DNA from: Mesorhizobium comanense
Lineage (GTDB): Bacteria > Pseudomonadota > Alphaproteobacteria > Rhizobiales > Rhizobiaceae
Assembly (NCBI RefSeq): GCF_005503535.1
Contig: NZ_SCNN01000004.1
Coordinates: forward strand, 248,001 to 312,000
Direction of reading: 5' to 3'
DNA length: 64,000 bases
Shown: positions 1-10,561 of the stretch, piece by piece
Layout of the letters: every line of letters starts with the position of its first letter
Numbering within the stretch: position 1 is the stretch's first letter
Translations under genes and position numbers: made by a program
Notes under the pieces: generated by a model
Told to the model about the DNA's origin: nothing
What the model saw: only the letters and a program-made list of their open reading frames with translations
The model's database searches: none

Positions 1-19
1 CACAGTTTGGGAGGGATGC

Positions 20-196
20 ATGACGGTCGCCGACATGAACAGACTGGAACAGGCCGCCCGTGTTTCGATGGGCGAATTTCAGGATCCCGACACATCCGCG
101 GAACCGCTGCCTCTGCCGCACCGCCGCCTTTTGTGGGGTATCGGCCTGGCGTTATGCGGGATCGCCCTGCTGCTCGTGGTGCTCCAACTGACCTGA
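20..196 (+). CDS. Small single-pass membrane protein, unknown function
   Basis: A 58-aa frame opens at ATG 20, with GGGAGG at 9-14 as ribosome binding site. The first ~34 residues are polar. A hydrophobic segment of about 20 residues, rich in Leu, Val, Gly and Ala, fills the C-terminus and ends in VLQLT. This looks like a tail-anchored or single-pass inner-membrane peptide. A second ATG at 16 lies in another frame and is too close to the binding site. No family is recognised. It may belong to a unit starting left of the window. Confidence 0.6.
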   Translation: MTVADMNRLEQAARVSMGEFQDPDTSAEPLPLPHRRLLWGIGLALCGIALLLVVLQLT

Positions 197-316
197 GCGC
201 CGCCAGAATCTGGCGCGAAAACCCTTGGAACGCGGGGGATTATTCGCTGCCCGCGTCTTACACCCAGGAACTTTTTGCCGGTTTCGGCCGTTGTTGCGGC
301 GAGAGGGCAAATCGCC

Positions 317-643
317 ATGGAACACATCGCCGCACTGTTGCTGGTCATCGGCTGCACAAACACGATGGCCGACTGTCGTGAGTTGCAGGTGCCCGTCAGC
401 GTTTTTGAAACGGCAGACGAATGCACCGCGGAACGCCCCTTCGCCATGGGCGACGTCCAGGGGCAGGCCCAGCACATCGTTGCCAGATGCCTGGCGGTCG
501 ACCCAGCCCTCGAGGACGACTACGACCAGATCGTCTGGAAAGTCCGTCCCGACGGCAGCCTGGACGCTTCTCTGGCAATTTCCAGCCTTGTCGTGGCTTC
601 GAACACGACACGTCCAGAAAAAGACTACCTTAGCCAACAATAA
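317..643 (+). CDS. Hypothetical exported protein, 108 aa
   Basis: The start at 317 (MEHIAALLLV) is preceded by GAGAGGG at 301-307. A short hydrophobic stretch at residues 4-13 followed by Gly-Cys could be a signal peptide or a poor lipobox. The mature part is acidic with four cysteines, and contains a DDYDQIVWKV segment that reads like a beta-strand domain. A longer in-frame start at 275 lacks a binding site. The function is unknown; an envelope location is inferred from the N-terminus only. Confidence 0.5.
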   Translation: MEHIAALLLVIGCTNTMADCRELQVPVSVFETADECTAERPFAMGDVQGQAQHIVARCLAVDPALEDDYDQIVWKVRPDGSLDASLAISSLVVASNTTRPEKDYLSQQ

Positions 644-724
644 ATTGGAGCAGCAAAGACCGTTGTTTCATGCTAGATGGCGGTTGGAGCTACCAAGTGA
701 GGACACAAAGTGAGGAGTGACTCT

Positions 725-970
725 ATGCGGAAAATGATTATTGCCATCGTTGCGGTGGTTGCCGTCAGCGGCTGCACTACGACGGAGCAGGACGTTGGCG
801 TCGGTGCCGGCGTGGGTGCCTTGGCCGGCGGCCTGATCGGCGGCGGCAAGGGCGCGCTGATCGGCGCAGCGGTCGGCGCGGGATCTGGTTTGCTGTATCG
901 TAACGTGCAAACTGGCCGCTGCAAGTATCGCCGCGGTGACGGTACGACCTACTGGGCCCGCTGCAACTGA
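725..970 (+). CDS. Glycine-zipper lipoprotein, 81 aa
   Basis: The start is ATG 725, with GAGGAG at 712-717 about seven bases upstream; an in-frame start at 710 has no binding site. The N-terminus is a classic lipoprotein signal with lipobox VSGC, so Cys18 (numbered from 725) should be lipidated. The rest holds a glycine-zipper repeat (GAGVGALAGGLIGGGKGALIG), typical of small outer-membrane or periplasmic lipoproteins of the SlyB/17-kDa type. A short Cys-containing tail (CKYRRGDGTTYWARC) could form a disulfide. A structural envelope role is likely; no specific partner can be named. Confidence 0.75.
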   Translation: MRKMIIAIVAVVAVSGCTTTEQDVGVGAGVGALAGGLIGGGKGALIGAAVGAGSGLLYRNVQTGRCKYRRGDGTTYWARCN

Positions 971-1090
971 TCCCATAATCTGGGGGAAGCGGGGACCGCA
1001 ACCGGCTCCGCATCCCCTTGTTTTTAGAGCTCAGGTCGCCGGTCCGCCTGCCGCCATGCCTGGCGTAGCCTCGGAACGGCTTCCTGTCCT

Positions 1091-2713
1091 TCAAGCAGTC
1101 AGCGGAATCTTGATTTCCACCTTGAGGCCATCGGCCTGAAAATCGCGTCTGATCGTACCGCGCAGTTCGCGCGTGACATTGAGGTCGATCAGCTTGGTGC
1201 CGAATCCGGTCTGCGACGGCGCCTCCACCTTCTTCTTCCCCGCTTCCCGCCAGTTCAGCGTCAGCGTCCGCTCGCGCCCATGCCCTTCAAGCGACCAGTC
1301 CACCTTGAGAGCGCCAACGAAATTCCCGGCCTCGCCATATTTGAGCGCATTGGTCGCCAGTTCGTGGAAGGTCAGGCCAAGTGACTGCGTCGTGGTTTCG
1401 TCGAGCAGCACCTCCGGTCCCGACAGCAACTCCTCGGGCAGGTCCTTGCCGAACACCTGGCCAAGCTCGATGCGCAGCAGATCGGCGAGATCCGCCTTCT
1501 GCCAGCGCGAGCGCGTCAGCATGTCCTGCGAAGCGGCCATCGCCTGGAGCCTCGCCGAGAACGATGCTGAAAACTCGTTGACGTCGGTTGCCCGCGAAGC
1601 CGTCTGCCGCGCGATCGCCAGCACGCGCGTGATGGAGTTCTTGATGCGATGCTTCATTTCCTGGAGCATCAGGTCCTTTTCGAGCAGGCTTTTCTCCGTG
1701 GTCTCGTGCAAGGCCGACACCGCGTCATAGGCACGCTCCTGATAGCGCGCCACCAGCGCGATCGCACCCGCCAGCAACAGGCCGAACAACCCCAGCATCA
1801 CGGGGATGGCGCGTGACGACGGCTGCGAGAAGGCGCTGGTCGGCCTGAACTGCACCGTCCACGGCCGGCCGGCGACGGTGATCTTGCGGGTGACCAGCAG
1901 TCGCTCGCCGAATGACGAAGCCGGCGGCGTTTCCGAGCGGAACAACAGGTCGTCGCTGTTCACCGCGCCGTCATAGATCTCGGTATTGACGGGCAGCAGC
2001 GGTGCACGGCTGAGCGCGATCTGGAACAGGTCCCGCGCCCGGAAGGCCGCGTAAAGGAAGCCCGCCGTCGAGGACCGCGACGCGTTGATGACTTCAGGCG
2101 CGGTTTCGACATTGAGCCGCACGAAGACCAGGAAGCCGGTGAAGGTCTGGGCCGCACCCGTGCCCTGGCCCAACTGCACCAGCCCGCTCGCATGCTGCTG
2201 GTCGTCGGCCATCGCCTTCTCGATCGCGGTACGCCGCACCGGCTCGCTGAACATGTCGTAACCGATGCTGGCCTGGTTGGACGGGTCGAGCGGCTCGAAC
2301 AGCGAAATGGGCGCGCGCCAGGGCTGCGTTGTGTCCGGATAGACCGGATGGGGAGTGCCGAAATCGTGCAGTATGTCGCGTTCGACCGAAGCTTCGTCAC
2401 CGGTCTTGACCAGTTGCAGGAAGCCGATGCCGCGCAGGCCGGCGAAATTGTTGTCGACATCCAGCGCGTTGAAGAACGCCTTGAATTCGGTCTGGGAGAT
2501 GTCGCCGTTGCGGGCATCGAACAGGGCCTGGGTCGAGCGCAGCAGCGACAGATGCAGGTCGATGCGGCTTTCGATCCGGTTCAGCGCGTCGTCGGCGGCC
2601 GCCTCGAACTTGATGCGCGCTGCTTCCTGCGTCGCGAAGTAGGCAAAGCCCGCCATCATCAGGCTGATCAGCGCAACGGCGATAAAGGCGACGATTGGAA
2701 AAAGCTTCTTCAA
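1091..2713 (-). CDS. CHASE-domain sensor histidine kinase, HWE/HisKA_2 type
   Basis: This 540-aa membrane sensor kinase has an N-terminal TM helix (about 5-27), an extracytoplasmic CHASE-like domain (about 60-240) and a second TM helix around residue 305-325. A HisKA_2/HWE phosphoacceptor segment MKHRIKNSI follows, with His355 as the phosphorylated residue, and then an HATPase_c domain ending near 535. Kinases of this type often feed single-domain receivers or the general stress PhyR-NepR switch. No receiver or response regulator lies beside it, so it is an orphan here. The start codon is TTG at 2713 without a clear ribosome binding site and is uncertain; later starts would cut the first TM helix. 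Ligand and partner are unknown. Confidence 0.85.
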   Translation of the reverse strand: MKKLFPIVAFIAVALISLMMAGFAYFATQEAARIKFEAAADDALNRIESRIDLHLSLLRSTQALFDARNGDISQTEFKAFFNALDVDNNFAGLRGIGFLQLVKTGDEASVERDILHDFGTPHPVYPDTTQPWRAPISLFEPLDPSNQASIGYDMFSEPVRRTAIEKAMADDQQHASGLVQLGQGTGAAQTFTGFLVFVRLNVETAPEVINASRSSTAGFLYAAFRARDLFQIALSRAPLLPVNTEIYDGAVNSDDLLFRSETPPASSFGERLLVTRKITVAGRPWTVQFRPTSAFSQPSSRAIPVMLGLFGLLLAGAIALVARYQERAYDAVSALHETTEKSLLEKDLMLQEMKHRIKNSITRVLAIARQTASRATDVNEFSASFSARLQAMAASQDMLTRSRWQKADLADLLRIELGQVFGKDLPEELLSGPEVLLDETTTQSLGLTFHELATNALKYGEAGNFVGALKVDWSLEGHGRERTLTLNWREAGKKKVEAPSQTGFGTKLIDLNVTRELRGTIRRDFQADGLKVEIKIPLTA

Positions 2714-2865
2714 CGGATGCTGCGGTCCATGAGCAATACCGGACCTTTATGGGCAAGTCGTCAGGCCAACACAATGGCCAGGCCAAGCCATCGCGATCAC
2801 TGGCATATCACGTGAGCGGCAATCCGGCGTGCCGCTCGGCGGCGCGCGGGCCTGCCGCGCCGGGG

Positions 2866-3678
<813 letters not shown>

Positions 3679-3689
3679 GGTCGTATCCC

Positions 3690-5042
3690 CTAGACCCGCT
3701 TGCGATAGACGGTGTCGAGCCACACCGCGATGACCAGCACCGCGCCGACGACGATGCTTTGCAGCGGCGAGTCGACGCCGAGCAGCACCATGCCGGACTG
3801 CAGCGATTGCATCAGCAGCGCGCCAAGCATCGCCCCGATGATCGTTCCCGAACCGCCGGCCAGCGATGTGCCGCCGATGACGGCCGCGGCAATGACCAGC
3901 AGCTCGTCGAGCGTTCCAAGCACGTTGGTGGACGAGTTCTGCCGGGCCGACGAAATCGCGGCGGCGATCGTGGCCAGCACGCCCATGATCATGAACACCT
4001 TCATGGTGATCCAGCGCGTGTTGATGCCGGCGAGGTTGGCCGCTTCCGGATTGCCGCCGATGGCGAAGACATAGCGGCCGAAACGCGTGCGGTTGGTGAT
4101 GAAGGTCATGATCAGGCCGACGGCAATCGCCATCAGCACGGGGATGGCGATGCCGTGGGCAATGAACAGGCCGCCTTCGGGCACGGTGATGTTGTTGGCG
4201 GCGGCGTATCTGTTCACAATGCCGACCGGCCAGGGATAGGAATTGGCCAGCCACACCGCGCCCATGATGACGGCGCAGGTAACGGCGCCCATCAGCGTCT
4301 CGGCCCAGATCGGACGCAGGGGGAAGCGGAAGCGCTTGCGCTGCACGCGTCCATTGAACAGGGCAAAGACGACGGCCAGGCAGGCGACGATGCCGACGAT
4401 CCAGCTCCATGTGGCGCCGATCGATCCCGCCGGCCCGCCACCCATGAGCTGGAAGGTGGCGTCCATCGGCGCCACCGTCTGGCCCGAGGTAACCCACCAG
4501 GCCGCGCCGCGCCAGACCAGCAGCCCGCCCAGCGTGACGATGAAGGCCGGCACTTCAAGATAGGCGATGATGAAGCCCTGGAAGGCGCCGATCAGAAGGC
4601 CGAGCGCCAGGCCGATGACCAGCGCCAGCACCCAGATCCACGGATTGCCGAGCTCGAGCCCGACAAAGCGCACCAGGAAATGCACCTGGGCGAAGCCCAT
4701 GACCATGCCGATAACACCCTCGGCGGAGCCGACCGACAGGTCGATGTTGCGCATGACGATGACCAGCACCATGCCGCAGGCCATGATGGCGACCGCGGAT
4801 GTCTGCACCGACAGGTTCCACAGATTGCGCGGCGTGAGGAAGGTACGGCTGTCGAAATCGAGTGGATTGACGCCCAGGCGAAGGCTGGAAATCACATGCA
4901 GTCCGACCCAGATCAGCAGCAGGGCGCCGATCATGCCGAGCATTCTGGTATCGATCTCGGTTGCCTTGAGAAACCGGGCGATCGGGCCGAGCTCGGATGC
5001 TCGCGCGGTGTCCACCTGCGGGTTGGACGTCGTGTCGGTCAT
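3690..5042 (-). CDS. xylH: Sugar ABC transporter permease, XylH-like
   Basis: This 450-aa inner-membrane permease belongs to the BPD_transp_2 family and forms the channel for monosaccharide import. About 10-11 hydrophobic segments run along the protein. The family signature [20 protein letters not shown], with the GGT(S)[17 protein letters not shown] loop, lies in the C-terminal part. The length and the long cytoplasmic N-terminus match XylH better than RbsC. GGAGGAAATC precedes the ATG at 5042. The binding-protein gene lies upstream with a 243-bp gap that contains a RIME-like repeat, and the ATPase follows at 11 bp. Xylose specificity is inferred. Confidence 0.88.
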   Translation of the reverse strand: MTDTTSNPQVDTARASELGPIARFLKATEIDTRMLGMIGALLLIWVGLHVISSLRLGVNPLDFDSRTFLTPRNLWNLSVQTSAVAIMACGMVLVIVMRNIDLSVGSAEGVIGMVMGFAQVHFLVRFVGLELGNPWIWVLALVIGLALGLLIGAFQGFIIAYLEVPAFIVTLGGLLVWRGAAWWVTSGQTVAPMDATFQLMGGGPAGSIGATWSWIVGIVACLAVVFALFNGRVQRKRFRFPLRPIWAETLMGAVTCAVIMGAVWLANSYPWPVGIVNRYAAANNITVPEGGLFIAHGIAIPVLMAIAVGLIMTFITNRTRFGRYVFAIGGNPEAANLAGINTRWITMKVFMIMGVLATIAAAISSARQNSSTNVLGTLDELLVIAAAVIGGTSLAGGSGTIIGAMLGALLMQSLQSGMVLLGVDSPLQSIVVGAVLVIAVWLDTVYRKRV

Positions 5043-5152
5043 GATTTCCTCCCACCGGCCTGCCCGTCTGACGCGGATGCCGGACCCAGCCTAGAAGCTA
5101 TCCCTCTGACGCGGGAACACAAATCTTTTTGAGAAACGCCGCGGCTTTTGGG

Positions 5153-5250
5153 GCAATTCCAGGAAAAGTGCATAGCGGTTTTCCGTCCGGAATTGCGCAG
5201 GCAAAGAACTGGAGCGGTTCAATGATCTTTCGAACACTGAACCGCTCCAG
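5153..5250. repeat. RIME-like intergenic double palindrome, copy A (inside the xyl operon)
   Basis: Two imperfect palindromes lie side by side. The first runs from GCAATTCCAGGAAAAGTG to CCGGAATTGC, the second from GGAGCGGTTC to GAACCGCTCC. The same architecture recurs at 8921, 37771, 38827, 44205 and 58771, always between genes. It matches what is known of Rhizobium-specific intergenic mosaic elements (about 100 bp, two palindromes). This copy sits in the transcribed spacer between the binding-protein and permease genes. Confidence 0.85.
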
Positions 5251-5285
5251 GCCGCGGCGTCGATGTTATGCAGGATCGGGCCGGC

Positions 5286-6326
5286 TCAGTTGCAGGCCGC
5301 TACGGTGCCGGCGGCGACGCCCGCGCAGACCTCATCCTTCTTGATCCAGCCGGCGTCGATGACGACGTTGAGGTTGTCCTTGGTGATCGCGACCGGAGTC
5401 AGGAACAGCGACTTGACGGTGTTGCCACCGGGCGTCGTGAAGTCCTTCACGCCGGCAATGTCGGTCATCTTCTTGCCGTCGGCCAGCTGCGAGGCGATTT
5501 CGGCGGCGTTCTTGCCGAGTTCGCGCGCGTCCTTCCACACCGAGACGGTCTGGGTGCCGAGCGCGATGCGGTTCAGCGCGGCGTGATCGCCGTCCTGGCC
5601 CGACACCGGCACGGTGCCTGCGAGACCCTGCGCGGTAAGCGCCGCGACGACGCCACCAGCGGTGCCGTCATTGGCCGCGACGACGGCATCGACCTTGTTG
5701 TCGTTGGCGGTCAGGAACTGTTCCATGTTCTTCTGGGCGTTGGCGGGCAGCCAGCCGTCCGTATAGGCCTCGCCGACATTCTTGATCTTGCCCGAGTCGA
5801 TGGCGGCCTTGAGGACTTCCATCGAGCCGGAGAACAGGAAGTCGGCGTTCGGGTCGGCGCCCGAACCCTTGATGAAGACATAATTGCCTTCCGGCTTGAC
5901 CTTGAACACCGCGCTGGCCTGCATGCGGCCGACTTCCTTGTTGTCGAAGGTCAGGTAGAAGACGTCCTTGTTCTCGATCAGGCGGTCATAGCCGACGACC
6001 GGAATACCTTCGTCGAGCGCCTTCTGCACCGCCGGGCCGATGGCCGAGGCATCCTGGGCCAGGATGATCAGCGAATTGGCGCCCTGCGAAATCAGGCTCT
6101 CGACGTCGGTGAGCTGCTTGCCGGGGTTGGACTGCGCGTCGGCGGAAATATACTTGTCGCCAGCGGCCTCGATCGCCTTCTTCATGGCGGCCTCGTCGGT
6201 CTTCCAGCGCTCCTCCTGGAAGTTGGACCACGAAACGCCGATGACCTTGTCCTTCGCCTGCGCGACCGACGCGAGCGTCAGCGACATGGCGACACCCGCC
6301 AGGATGGCGGCTGTAAATCTCTTCAT
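5286..6326 (-). CDS. xylF: D-xylose-type periplasmic sugar-binding protein
   Basis: This 346-aa periplasmic binding protein (Peripla_BP_4 family) captures a monosaccharide for the XylH-like permease. A signal peptide [20 protein letters not shown] ends at AQA, with cleavage around residue 23. The mature protein contains [40 protein letters not shown] and [11 protein letters not shown], the order of segments found in XylF. The ATG at 6326 follows GGAGG (minus strand). It is the first gene of the operon and lies divergent from the ROK regulator at 6595. A related aldopentose cannot be excluded as the substrate. Confidence 0.88.
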   Translation of the reverse strand: MKRFTAAILAGVAMSLTLASVAQAKDKVIGVSWSNFQEERWKTDEAAMKKAIEAAGDKYISADAQSNPGKQLTDVESLISQGANSLIILAQDASAIGPAVQKALDEGIPVVGYDRLIENKDVFYLTFDNKEVGRMQASAVFKVKPEGNYVFIKGSGADPNADFLFSGSMEVLKAAIDSGKIKNVGEAYTDGWLPANAQKNMEQFLTANDNKVDAVVAANDGTAGGVVAALTAQGLAGTVPVSGQDGDHAALNRIALGTQTVSVWKDARELGKNAAEIASQLADGKKMTDIAGVKDFTTPGGNTVKSLFLTPVAITKDNLNVVIDAGWIKKDEVCAGVAAGTVAACN

Positions 6327-6390
6327 GATATCCTCCCTGCGCCGCGTATGGCGCGACCAAACTGGCCCGAAGGCCGGCACAAAGGCTCCA

Positions 6391-6486
6391 TTTTTTCGAG
6401 CCTCAAAAAAATTCTGATCCATCCCCGCAGCGCTGTCAACAATGATTCTGATGGATTTTGAGGTGACCGGAACTTTTTTTCGAGCT
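6391..6486. promoter_or_regulatory. Candidate operator region between xylF and the ROK repressor
   Basis: The 268-bp divergent spacer contains the same 11-mer TTTTTTCGAGC twice, at 6391-6401 and 6475-6485. Between them an ATTCTGAT block also occurs twice, at 6411 and 6445. Paired sites between a ROK gene and its sugar transporter are typical places for repressor binding. The assignment to this repressor is inferred from position. Confidence 0.4.
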
Positions 6487-6594
6487 CCGCAATAAATAAA
6501 TGACAGCACCGGCCGCTTCTGCCAGTATTTGAAGCAGTTGCCGGCGGTGTTCGAGGGGTTGTAGACCACGGCGACCGGGAGGATGTGGGAAGCA

Positions 6595-7839
6595 ATGTCG
6601 GTCGGAATCCGTCACGACGATCTGCGCCGGCGCAACCGCGCCATGGTGATCGCGGCCGTGCGCCGGGCCGGCCGCCCCTCGCGCACAGAGATCGCCGCTA
6701 CCACCGGGCTCAGCCACTCGACCATATCGGCGATATCGGCCGACCTGATCGGCGAAGGCATCCTGGCCGAGGGCAAGCCGAGCGAAGCCGGCTCGCTCAA
6801 ACGCGGCAGGCCGCAGGTCGGTCTTGGCCTCAACCCCGAGGCCGCCGCCGTGATGACGGTGGTGCTGTCGCTGAATTTCCTCTCCGTCGCCGTCATCGAC
6901 TACGCTGGCCAGGTCATATCGGAGGAACAGCGCCGGCTGGATACGCTGACCATGTCGCGAGAGGCGCTGATCGGCGAATGCGTGGCCATCGTACGGCGGC
7001 GTCTCGAAGATCCCGACATCGACGTGCGCAGCGTCGCCCGCATCGCGCTGGCGATCCAGGGCATCACCGATACGGATGCGCGCGCCATGCTGTGGTCGCC
7101 GATCACGCCGCAGACCGATATCGCCTTCGCCGACATACTCGAGGCCGAGTTCGGCATTCCCGCCACCATGGAAAACGACTGCAACATGATGGCGGTAGCG
7201 CTGCGCTGGCGCGATCCCGAACGCTACCGCGACGACTTCATCGCCATCCTGCTTTCCCATGGCATCGGCATGGGCCTGGTGCTGAAGGGCGAACTGTTCA
7301 CCGGCACCCACTCCTCGGGTGGCGAGTTCGGCCACATGATCCACAGGCCCGGCGGCGCACTCTGCCGCTGCGGGCGGCGCGGCTGCGTCGAGGCCTATGC
7401 CGGCAACTATGCCATCTGGCGCAATGCCAAGCAGCTCGGCGAGGACACCGAGCCGGTCGCCGATGTCAGCGACGCGCAGATGCGGGCACTGGCCGCCACG
7501 GCGCGGGAACGGGCCGGACCGGAGCGCGAAGCCTACCGCAAGGCCGGTGAGGCCTTAGGTTATGGTCTCGGCAGCCTGTTCGCTCTCATCGACCCCGCCC
7601 CGGTTGCCATGGTCGGGGTCAGCGCTGCCGCCTTCGACCTGATCGAGCCGGCGCTGCGCGAGGCGATCGCCCAGACCGCCGGCGGCCAACACTCGAAATC
7701 GATCTCCTTCGACACCGAGCCGAACGAATTGCCTCTGATCCGCGAAGGCTGCGCCATGCGCGCGCTGACCTTTGTCGACCAGGAGATTTTCGCGCCGGGC
7801 GTGCAGGCAAAGGCCGGCGCTGGGAAGAACGTCGCCTGA
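6595..7839 (+). CDS. ROK-family transcriptional repressor (XylR/NagC-like)
   Basis: This 414-aa regulator has an N-terminal winged helix (residues 10-65, with [21 protein letters not shown] as the DNA-reading part) and a sugar-kinase-fold ROK domain. The ROK zinc-binding signature is intact: [28 protein letters not shown]. It includes the His and the CxCGxxGC cysteines. The kinase glycine motif is degraded to a binding function. It is divergent from the xylose-type transporter and most likely represses it until sugar binds. ATG 6595 was preferred over ATG 6583, because the GGGAGG at 6577-6582 would touch the latter. Confidence 0.88.
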   Translation: MSVGIRHDDLRRRNRAMVIAAVRRAGRPSRTEIAATTGLSHSTISAISADLIGEGILAEGKPSEAGSLKRGRPQVGLGLNPEAAAVMTVVLSLNFLSVAVIDYAGQVISEEQRRLDTLTMSREALIGECVAIVRRRLEDPDIDVRSVARIALAIQGITDTDARAMLWSPITPQTDIAFADILEAEFGIPATMENDCNMMAVALRWRDPERYRDDFIAILLSHGIGMGLVLKGELFTGTHSSGGEFGHMIHRPGGALCRCGRRGCVEAYAGNYAIWRNAKQLGEDTEPVADVSDAQMRALAATARERAGPEREAYRKAGEALGYGLGSLFALIDPAPVAMVGVSAAAFDLIEPALREAIAQTAGGQHSKSISFDTEPNELPLIREGCAMRALTFVDQEIFAPGVQAKAGAGKNVA

Positions 7840-7848
7840 GGACGACCA

Positions 7849-8217
7849 GTGCCAATGCAGAGCTATAAGAACCGACTTGGCGTAACATATTACCTGCCGG
7901 ATTTCGGCCCGCCCGTTCGCTGGCTCATGACTGTCACGCCCGGGGATGCCGATTTGCCAACCTTGTACTATTTCGAATGCGACGGCGAGAATCTGGGCTG
8001 TCGGGCAATACACGTATACGCTGATGGGCGTATGTTCCTCGCATATCCCGGAGGCCTCGACGGCGATCTCTTGCCCGAGGGAGAACTGCCTATGGCGAAA
8101 GACGCCGGGGACGGCGACTTGCAAACCCGCGACATCACCAAAGTGGAGTTCGAGGCGCTTTGGTCTGTGCTGTCTCGCCTCCTGGAAGACCCGAGTGAAT
8201 CCCGGACCGGCCCCTAG
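7849..8217 (+). CDS. DUF6881-like hypothetical protein
   Basis: This 122-aa soluble protein starts at GTG 7849 with GAGGA at 7838-7842; ATG 7855 is the alternative. The central pattern is Leu-Tyr-Tyr-Phe-Glu, then a CRAIHVYADGRMFLAYPGG strand pair, then DITKVEFEALW. It resembles the small DUF6881 domain (response to a substrate strand, then a Glu-Phe-Glu-x-x-Trp helix); this is recognition by eye. It begins 9 bp after the ROK gene, and its stop overlaps the stop of convergent phoB in the shared bases 8214-8217. Codon use is more AT-rich than its neighbours. Function unknown. Confidence 0.6.
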   Translation: MPMQSYKNRLGVTYYLPDFGPPVRWLMTVTPGDADLPTLYYFECDGENLGCRAIHVYADGRMFLAYPGGLDGDLLPEGELPMAKDAGDGDLQTRDITKVEFEALWSVLSRLLEDPSESRTGP

Positions 8218-8903
8218 TCTTCCCTGATCGCGTAGCCCGCCCCGCGAATGGTGCGGATCACGTCGGGCATGCGGCCGTTGTTGACTGCCTTGCGCAGGCG
8301 GCCGACATGCACGTCCACCGTGCGCTCGTCGATGTAGATCGTCTCGCCCCAGACATTGTCGAGCAACTGGCTGCGCGAGAACACGCGGCCAGGGTGGCGC
8401 ATCATGAATTCGAGCAGCCGGAACTCGGTCGGTCCGAGCCTGATCTCGCTCTTCTTGCGATAGACCCGGTGCGATTCACGGTCGAGCACGATGTCGCCGA
8501 CCTTGAGCACGCTGGACAGCACCTCCGGCTTGGCACGGCGCAGCAGCGCCTTGACGCGGGCCATGAATTCCGGCGTCGAGAACGGCTTGACCAGATAGTC
8601 GTCGGCTCCGGTGGACAGGCCGCGAACCCGATCGCTTTCCTCACCCCGCGCCGTCAGCATGATGATCGGCAGCCGCTCGGTCTCGGGCCGCATGCGCAGG
8701 CGCCGGCAAAGCTCTATGCCGGACACCGCCGGCACCATCCAGTCGAGCACCAGAAGATCGGGCACATTCTCCTGAAGGCGAATCTCGGCCTCGTCGCCGC
8801 GGGTAACCACCTCGACCTGATAGCCTTCGGATTCCAGATTGTAGCGGAGGAGCACGCCAAGCGGCTCCTCGTCCTCCACCACCATGATGCGTGGCGCGAT
8901 CAT
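8214..8903 (-). CDS. phoB: Phosphate regulon response regulator PhoB
   Basis: This 229-aa OmpR-family regulator activates phosphate-starvation genes by binding Pho boxes. Receiver domain 5-118: acidic pair Glu10-Asp11, phosphoacceptor Asp54 (VLDWM), switch Thr84 and Lys106 (VKPF). The winged-helix output domain at 130-228 contains GPTEFRLLEFMMRHPGRVFSR and the recognition helix RTVDVHVGRLRKA. It is the last gene of the pst-pho cluster, separated from phoU by 121 bp holding RIME-like copy B. The cognate kinase phoR is not in this window. Confidence 0.95.
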   Translation of the reverse strand: MIAPRIMVVEDEEPLGVLLRYNLESEGYQVEVVTRGDEAEIRLQENVPDLLVLDWMVPAVSGIELCRRLRMRPETERLPIIMLTARGEESDRVRGLSTGADDYLVKPFSTPEFMARVKALLRRAKPEVLSSVLKVGDIVLDRESHRVYRKKSEIRLGPTEFRLLEFMMRHPGRVFSRSQLLDNVWGETIYIDERTVDVHVGRLRKAVNNGRMPDVIRTIRGAGYAIRED

Positions 8904-8920
8904 CGGCCTGTCACCTCTAG

Positions 8921-9020
8921 GGCAATTCCGGGAAAAGTGGGATCGGCTTTCCCTGGGGAATTGCGTGAAAACAAAGAGATAGAGCAGTTCAGCGTTTGTG
9001 GGAAACGATGAACCGCTCTA
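8921..9020. repeat. RIME-like double palindrome, copy B (phoU-phoB spacer)
   Basis: First palindrome: GCAATTCCGGGAAAAGTG paired with GGGGAATTGC. Second: AGAGCAGTTC paired with GAACCGCTCT. It fills most of the gap between phoU and phoB and will be transcribed if the cluster is one unit. It differs from copy A mainly in the loops. Confidence 0.85.
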
Positions 9021-9024
9021 ACCG

Positions 9025-9732
9025 TCAGGCCGCCGGCGCCGACATCGCCGTTTCGTCCTGCTTGGGACGGTTGGCCGGCAGCTGCGTACCGGTCAGCACG
9101 TAGTAGGCATTCTCGGCGATGTTGGTCACGTGGTCGCCGATGCGTTCGAGATTCTTGGCGCAGAACAACAGATGCGTGCAGGCGGTGATGTTGCGCGGAT
9201 CCTCCATCATGTAGGTCAGGAGTTCGCGGAACACCGAGGTGTATTTGACGTCGATGCGCTCGTCGTCGTTGCGCAGCTTGGCCAGCGCCGCGGCGTCGCC
9301 CGCCGCGTATTCCTCGACGACGCCCTGCACCTGGATCAGCACCAGCTGCGCCATGGCGTCGATGGAATGCGACAGGTCGCGCGGCGTGGCCGAGAGGCCG
9401 ACTGTGCCGACGCGCTTGGCGATGTTCTTGGCAAGGTCGCCGATGCGTTCGAGATCGCCGGCCATGCGGATAGAACCGACGACGTGACGCAGGTCGTCGG
9501 CCATCGGCTGCCGCTTTGCGATCAGCGTGATGGCGCGGTCGTCGAGTTCGCGCTGACGTGCGTCCATGATGGCGTCGTCGGAGACGACGCGCTGGGCGAG
9601 CGCGTTGTCGGAGTTCAGCAGCGCCTTGGTGGCGCCGCCGACCATCGAGCCGGCGAGATCGCCCATGTCGCTGATCAGCCGGCTGATCTGCCCGAGATCC
9701 TCGTCGAAGGCTGCGACTGTGTGTTCGGCCAT
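9025..9732 (-). CDS. phoU: Phosphate uptake regulator PhoU
   Basis: This 235-aa all-helical protein is made of two tandem three-helix PhoU domains (about 10-100 and 115-215). Each carries a metal-binding E/DxxxD-type segment, visible as RMAGDLERIGDLAKNIAKR and CAKNLERIGDHVTNIAENA. PhoU links Pst transport to PhoR/PhoB and damps the regulon when phosphate is plentiful. Length and motifs are normal. It follows pstB by 25 bp on the same strand. Confidence 0.95.
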   Translation of the reverse strand: MAEHTVAAFDEDLGQISRLISDMGDLAGSMVGGATKALLNSDNALAQRVVSDDAIMDARQRELDDRAITLIAKRQPMADDLRHVVGSIRMAGDLERIGDLAKNIAKRVGTVGLSATPRDLSHSIDAMAQLVLIQVQGVVEEYAAGDAAALAKLRNDDERIDVKYTSVFRELLTYMMEDPRNITACTHLLFCAKNLERIGDHVTNIAENAYYVLTGTQLPANRPKQDETAMSAPAA

Positions 9733-9757
9733 GATCCTGGTCCTCGTATGCGTGCGA

Positions 9758-10561
9758 TCAGCCGAAGCGGCCGGTGATGTAGTCCTGCGTGCGCTTCTCG
9801 CGAGGCGACGTGAAGATCTTCTCGGTGCGGTCGAACTCGACCAGTTCGCCCAGATACATGAAGGCTGTCTGCTTCGAGACGCGTGCCGCCTGCTGCATGT
9901 TGTGGGTGACGATGACGATCGTGTAGTCGGCCTGCAGTTCGTCGATCAGCTCCTCGATCTTGGCGGTCGACAGCGGATCGAGCGCCGAAGCCGGTTCGTC
10001 GAGCAGGATGACCTCCGGCTTCACCGCCACCGTGCGCGCGATACAGAGGCGCTGCTGCTGGCCGCCGGACAGGCTGAGGCCGCTGGCGTTGAGCTTGTCC
10101 TTGACCTCGGTCCACAGCGCGGCGCGCTTCAGCGCCTGCTCGACACGCCCGTCCATCTCGGACTTGCTGATCTTCTCATAGAGCCGGACGCCGAAGGCGA
10201 TGTTCTCATAGATCGACATCGGAAACGGCGTCGGCTTCTGGAACACCATGCCGATCTTGGTGCGCAGCAGGTTGAGATCCTGCGAGCGGTCGAGGATGTT
10301 CTTGCCGTCGAGCAGCACCTGGCCTTCCGCGCTCTGCTTCGGGTACAGCTCGTAGATGCGGTTGAGCACGCGCAGCAGCGTCGACTTCCCGCAGCCGGAC
10401 GGGCCGATGAAGGCGGTCACGCTGCGCTCGGGCAGGGACAGGTTGATGTCCTTCAGCGCCTTCGACTGGCCATAGTAGAAATTGAGGTTCCTGACCTCGA
10501 TCTTGGCTTTCTCGACGACCACTTCGGGCGTGTTCAATTCGGTGGACAACATCGGTTTCAT
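9758..10561 (-). CDS. pstB: Phosphate ABC transporter ATPase PstB
   Basis: This 267-aa ATPase energises high-affinity phosphate import. Walker A GPSGCGKS lies at 53-60, the PstB-typical phrase [19 protein letters not shown] at 107-125, the signature LSGGQQQ at 164-170 and Walker B VILLDEP at 184-190. The start ATG (10561) overlaps the pstA stop in ATGA, indicating translational coupling. Longer in-frame starts reach back to 10660 but run into pstA and were rejected. Confidence 0.96.
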   Translation of the reverse strand: MKPMLSTELNTPEVVVEKAKIEVRNLNFYYGQSKALKDINLSLPERSVTAFIGPSGCGKSTLLRVLNRIYELYPKQSAEGQVLLDGKNILDRSQDLNLLRTKIGMVFQKPTPFPMSIYENIAFGVRLYEKISKSEMDGRVEQALKRAALWTEVKDKLNASGLSLSGGQQQRLCIARTVAVKPEVILLDEPASALDPLSTAKIEELIDELQADYTIVIVTHNMQQAARVSKQTAFMYLGELVEFDRTEKIFTSPREKRTQDYITGRFG

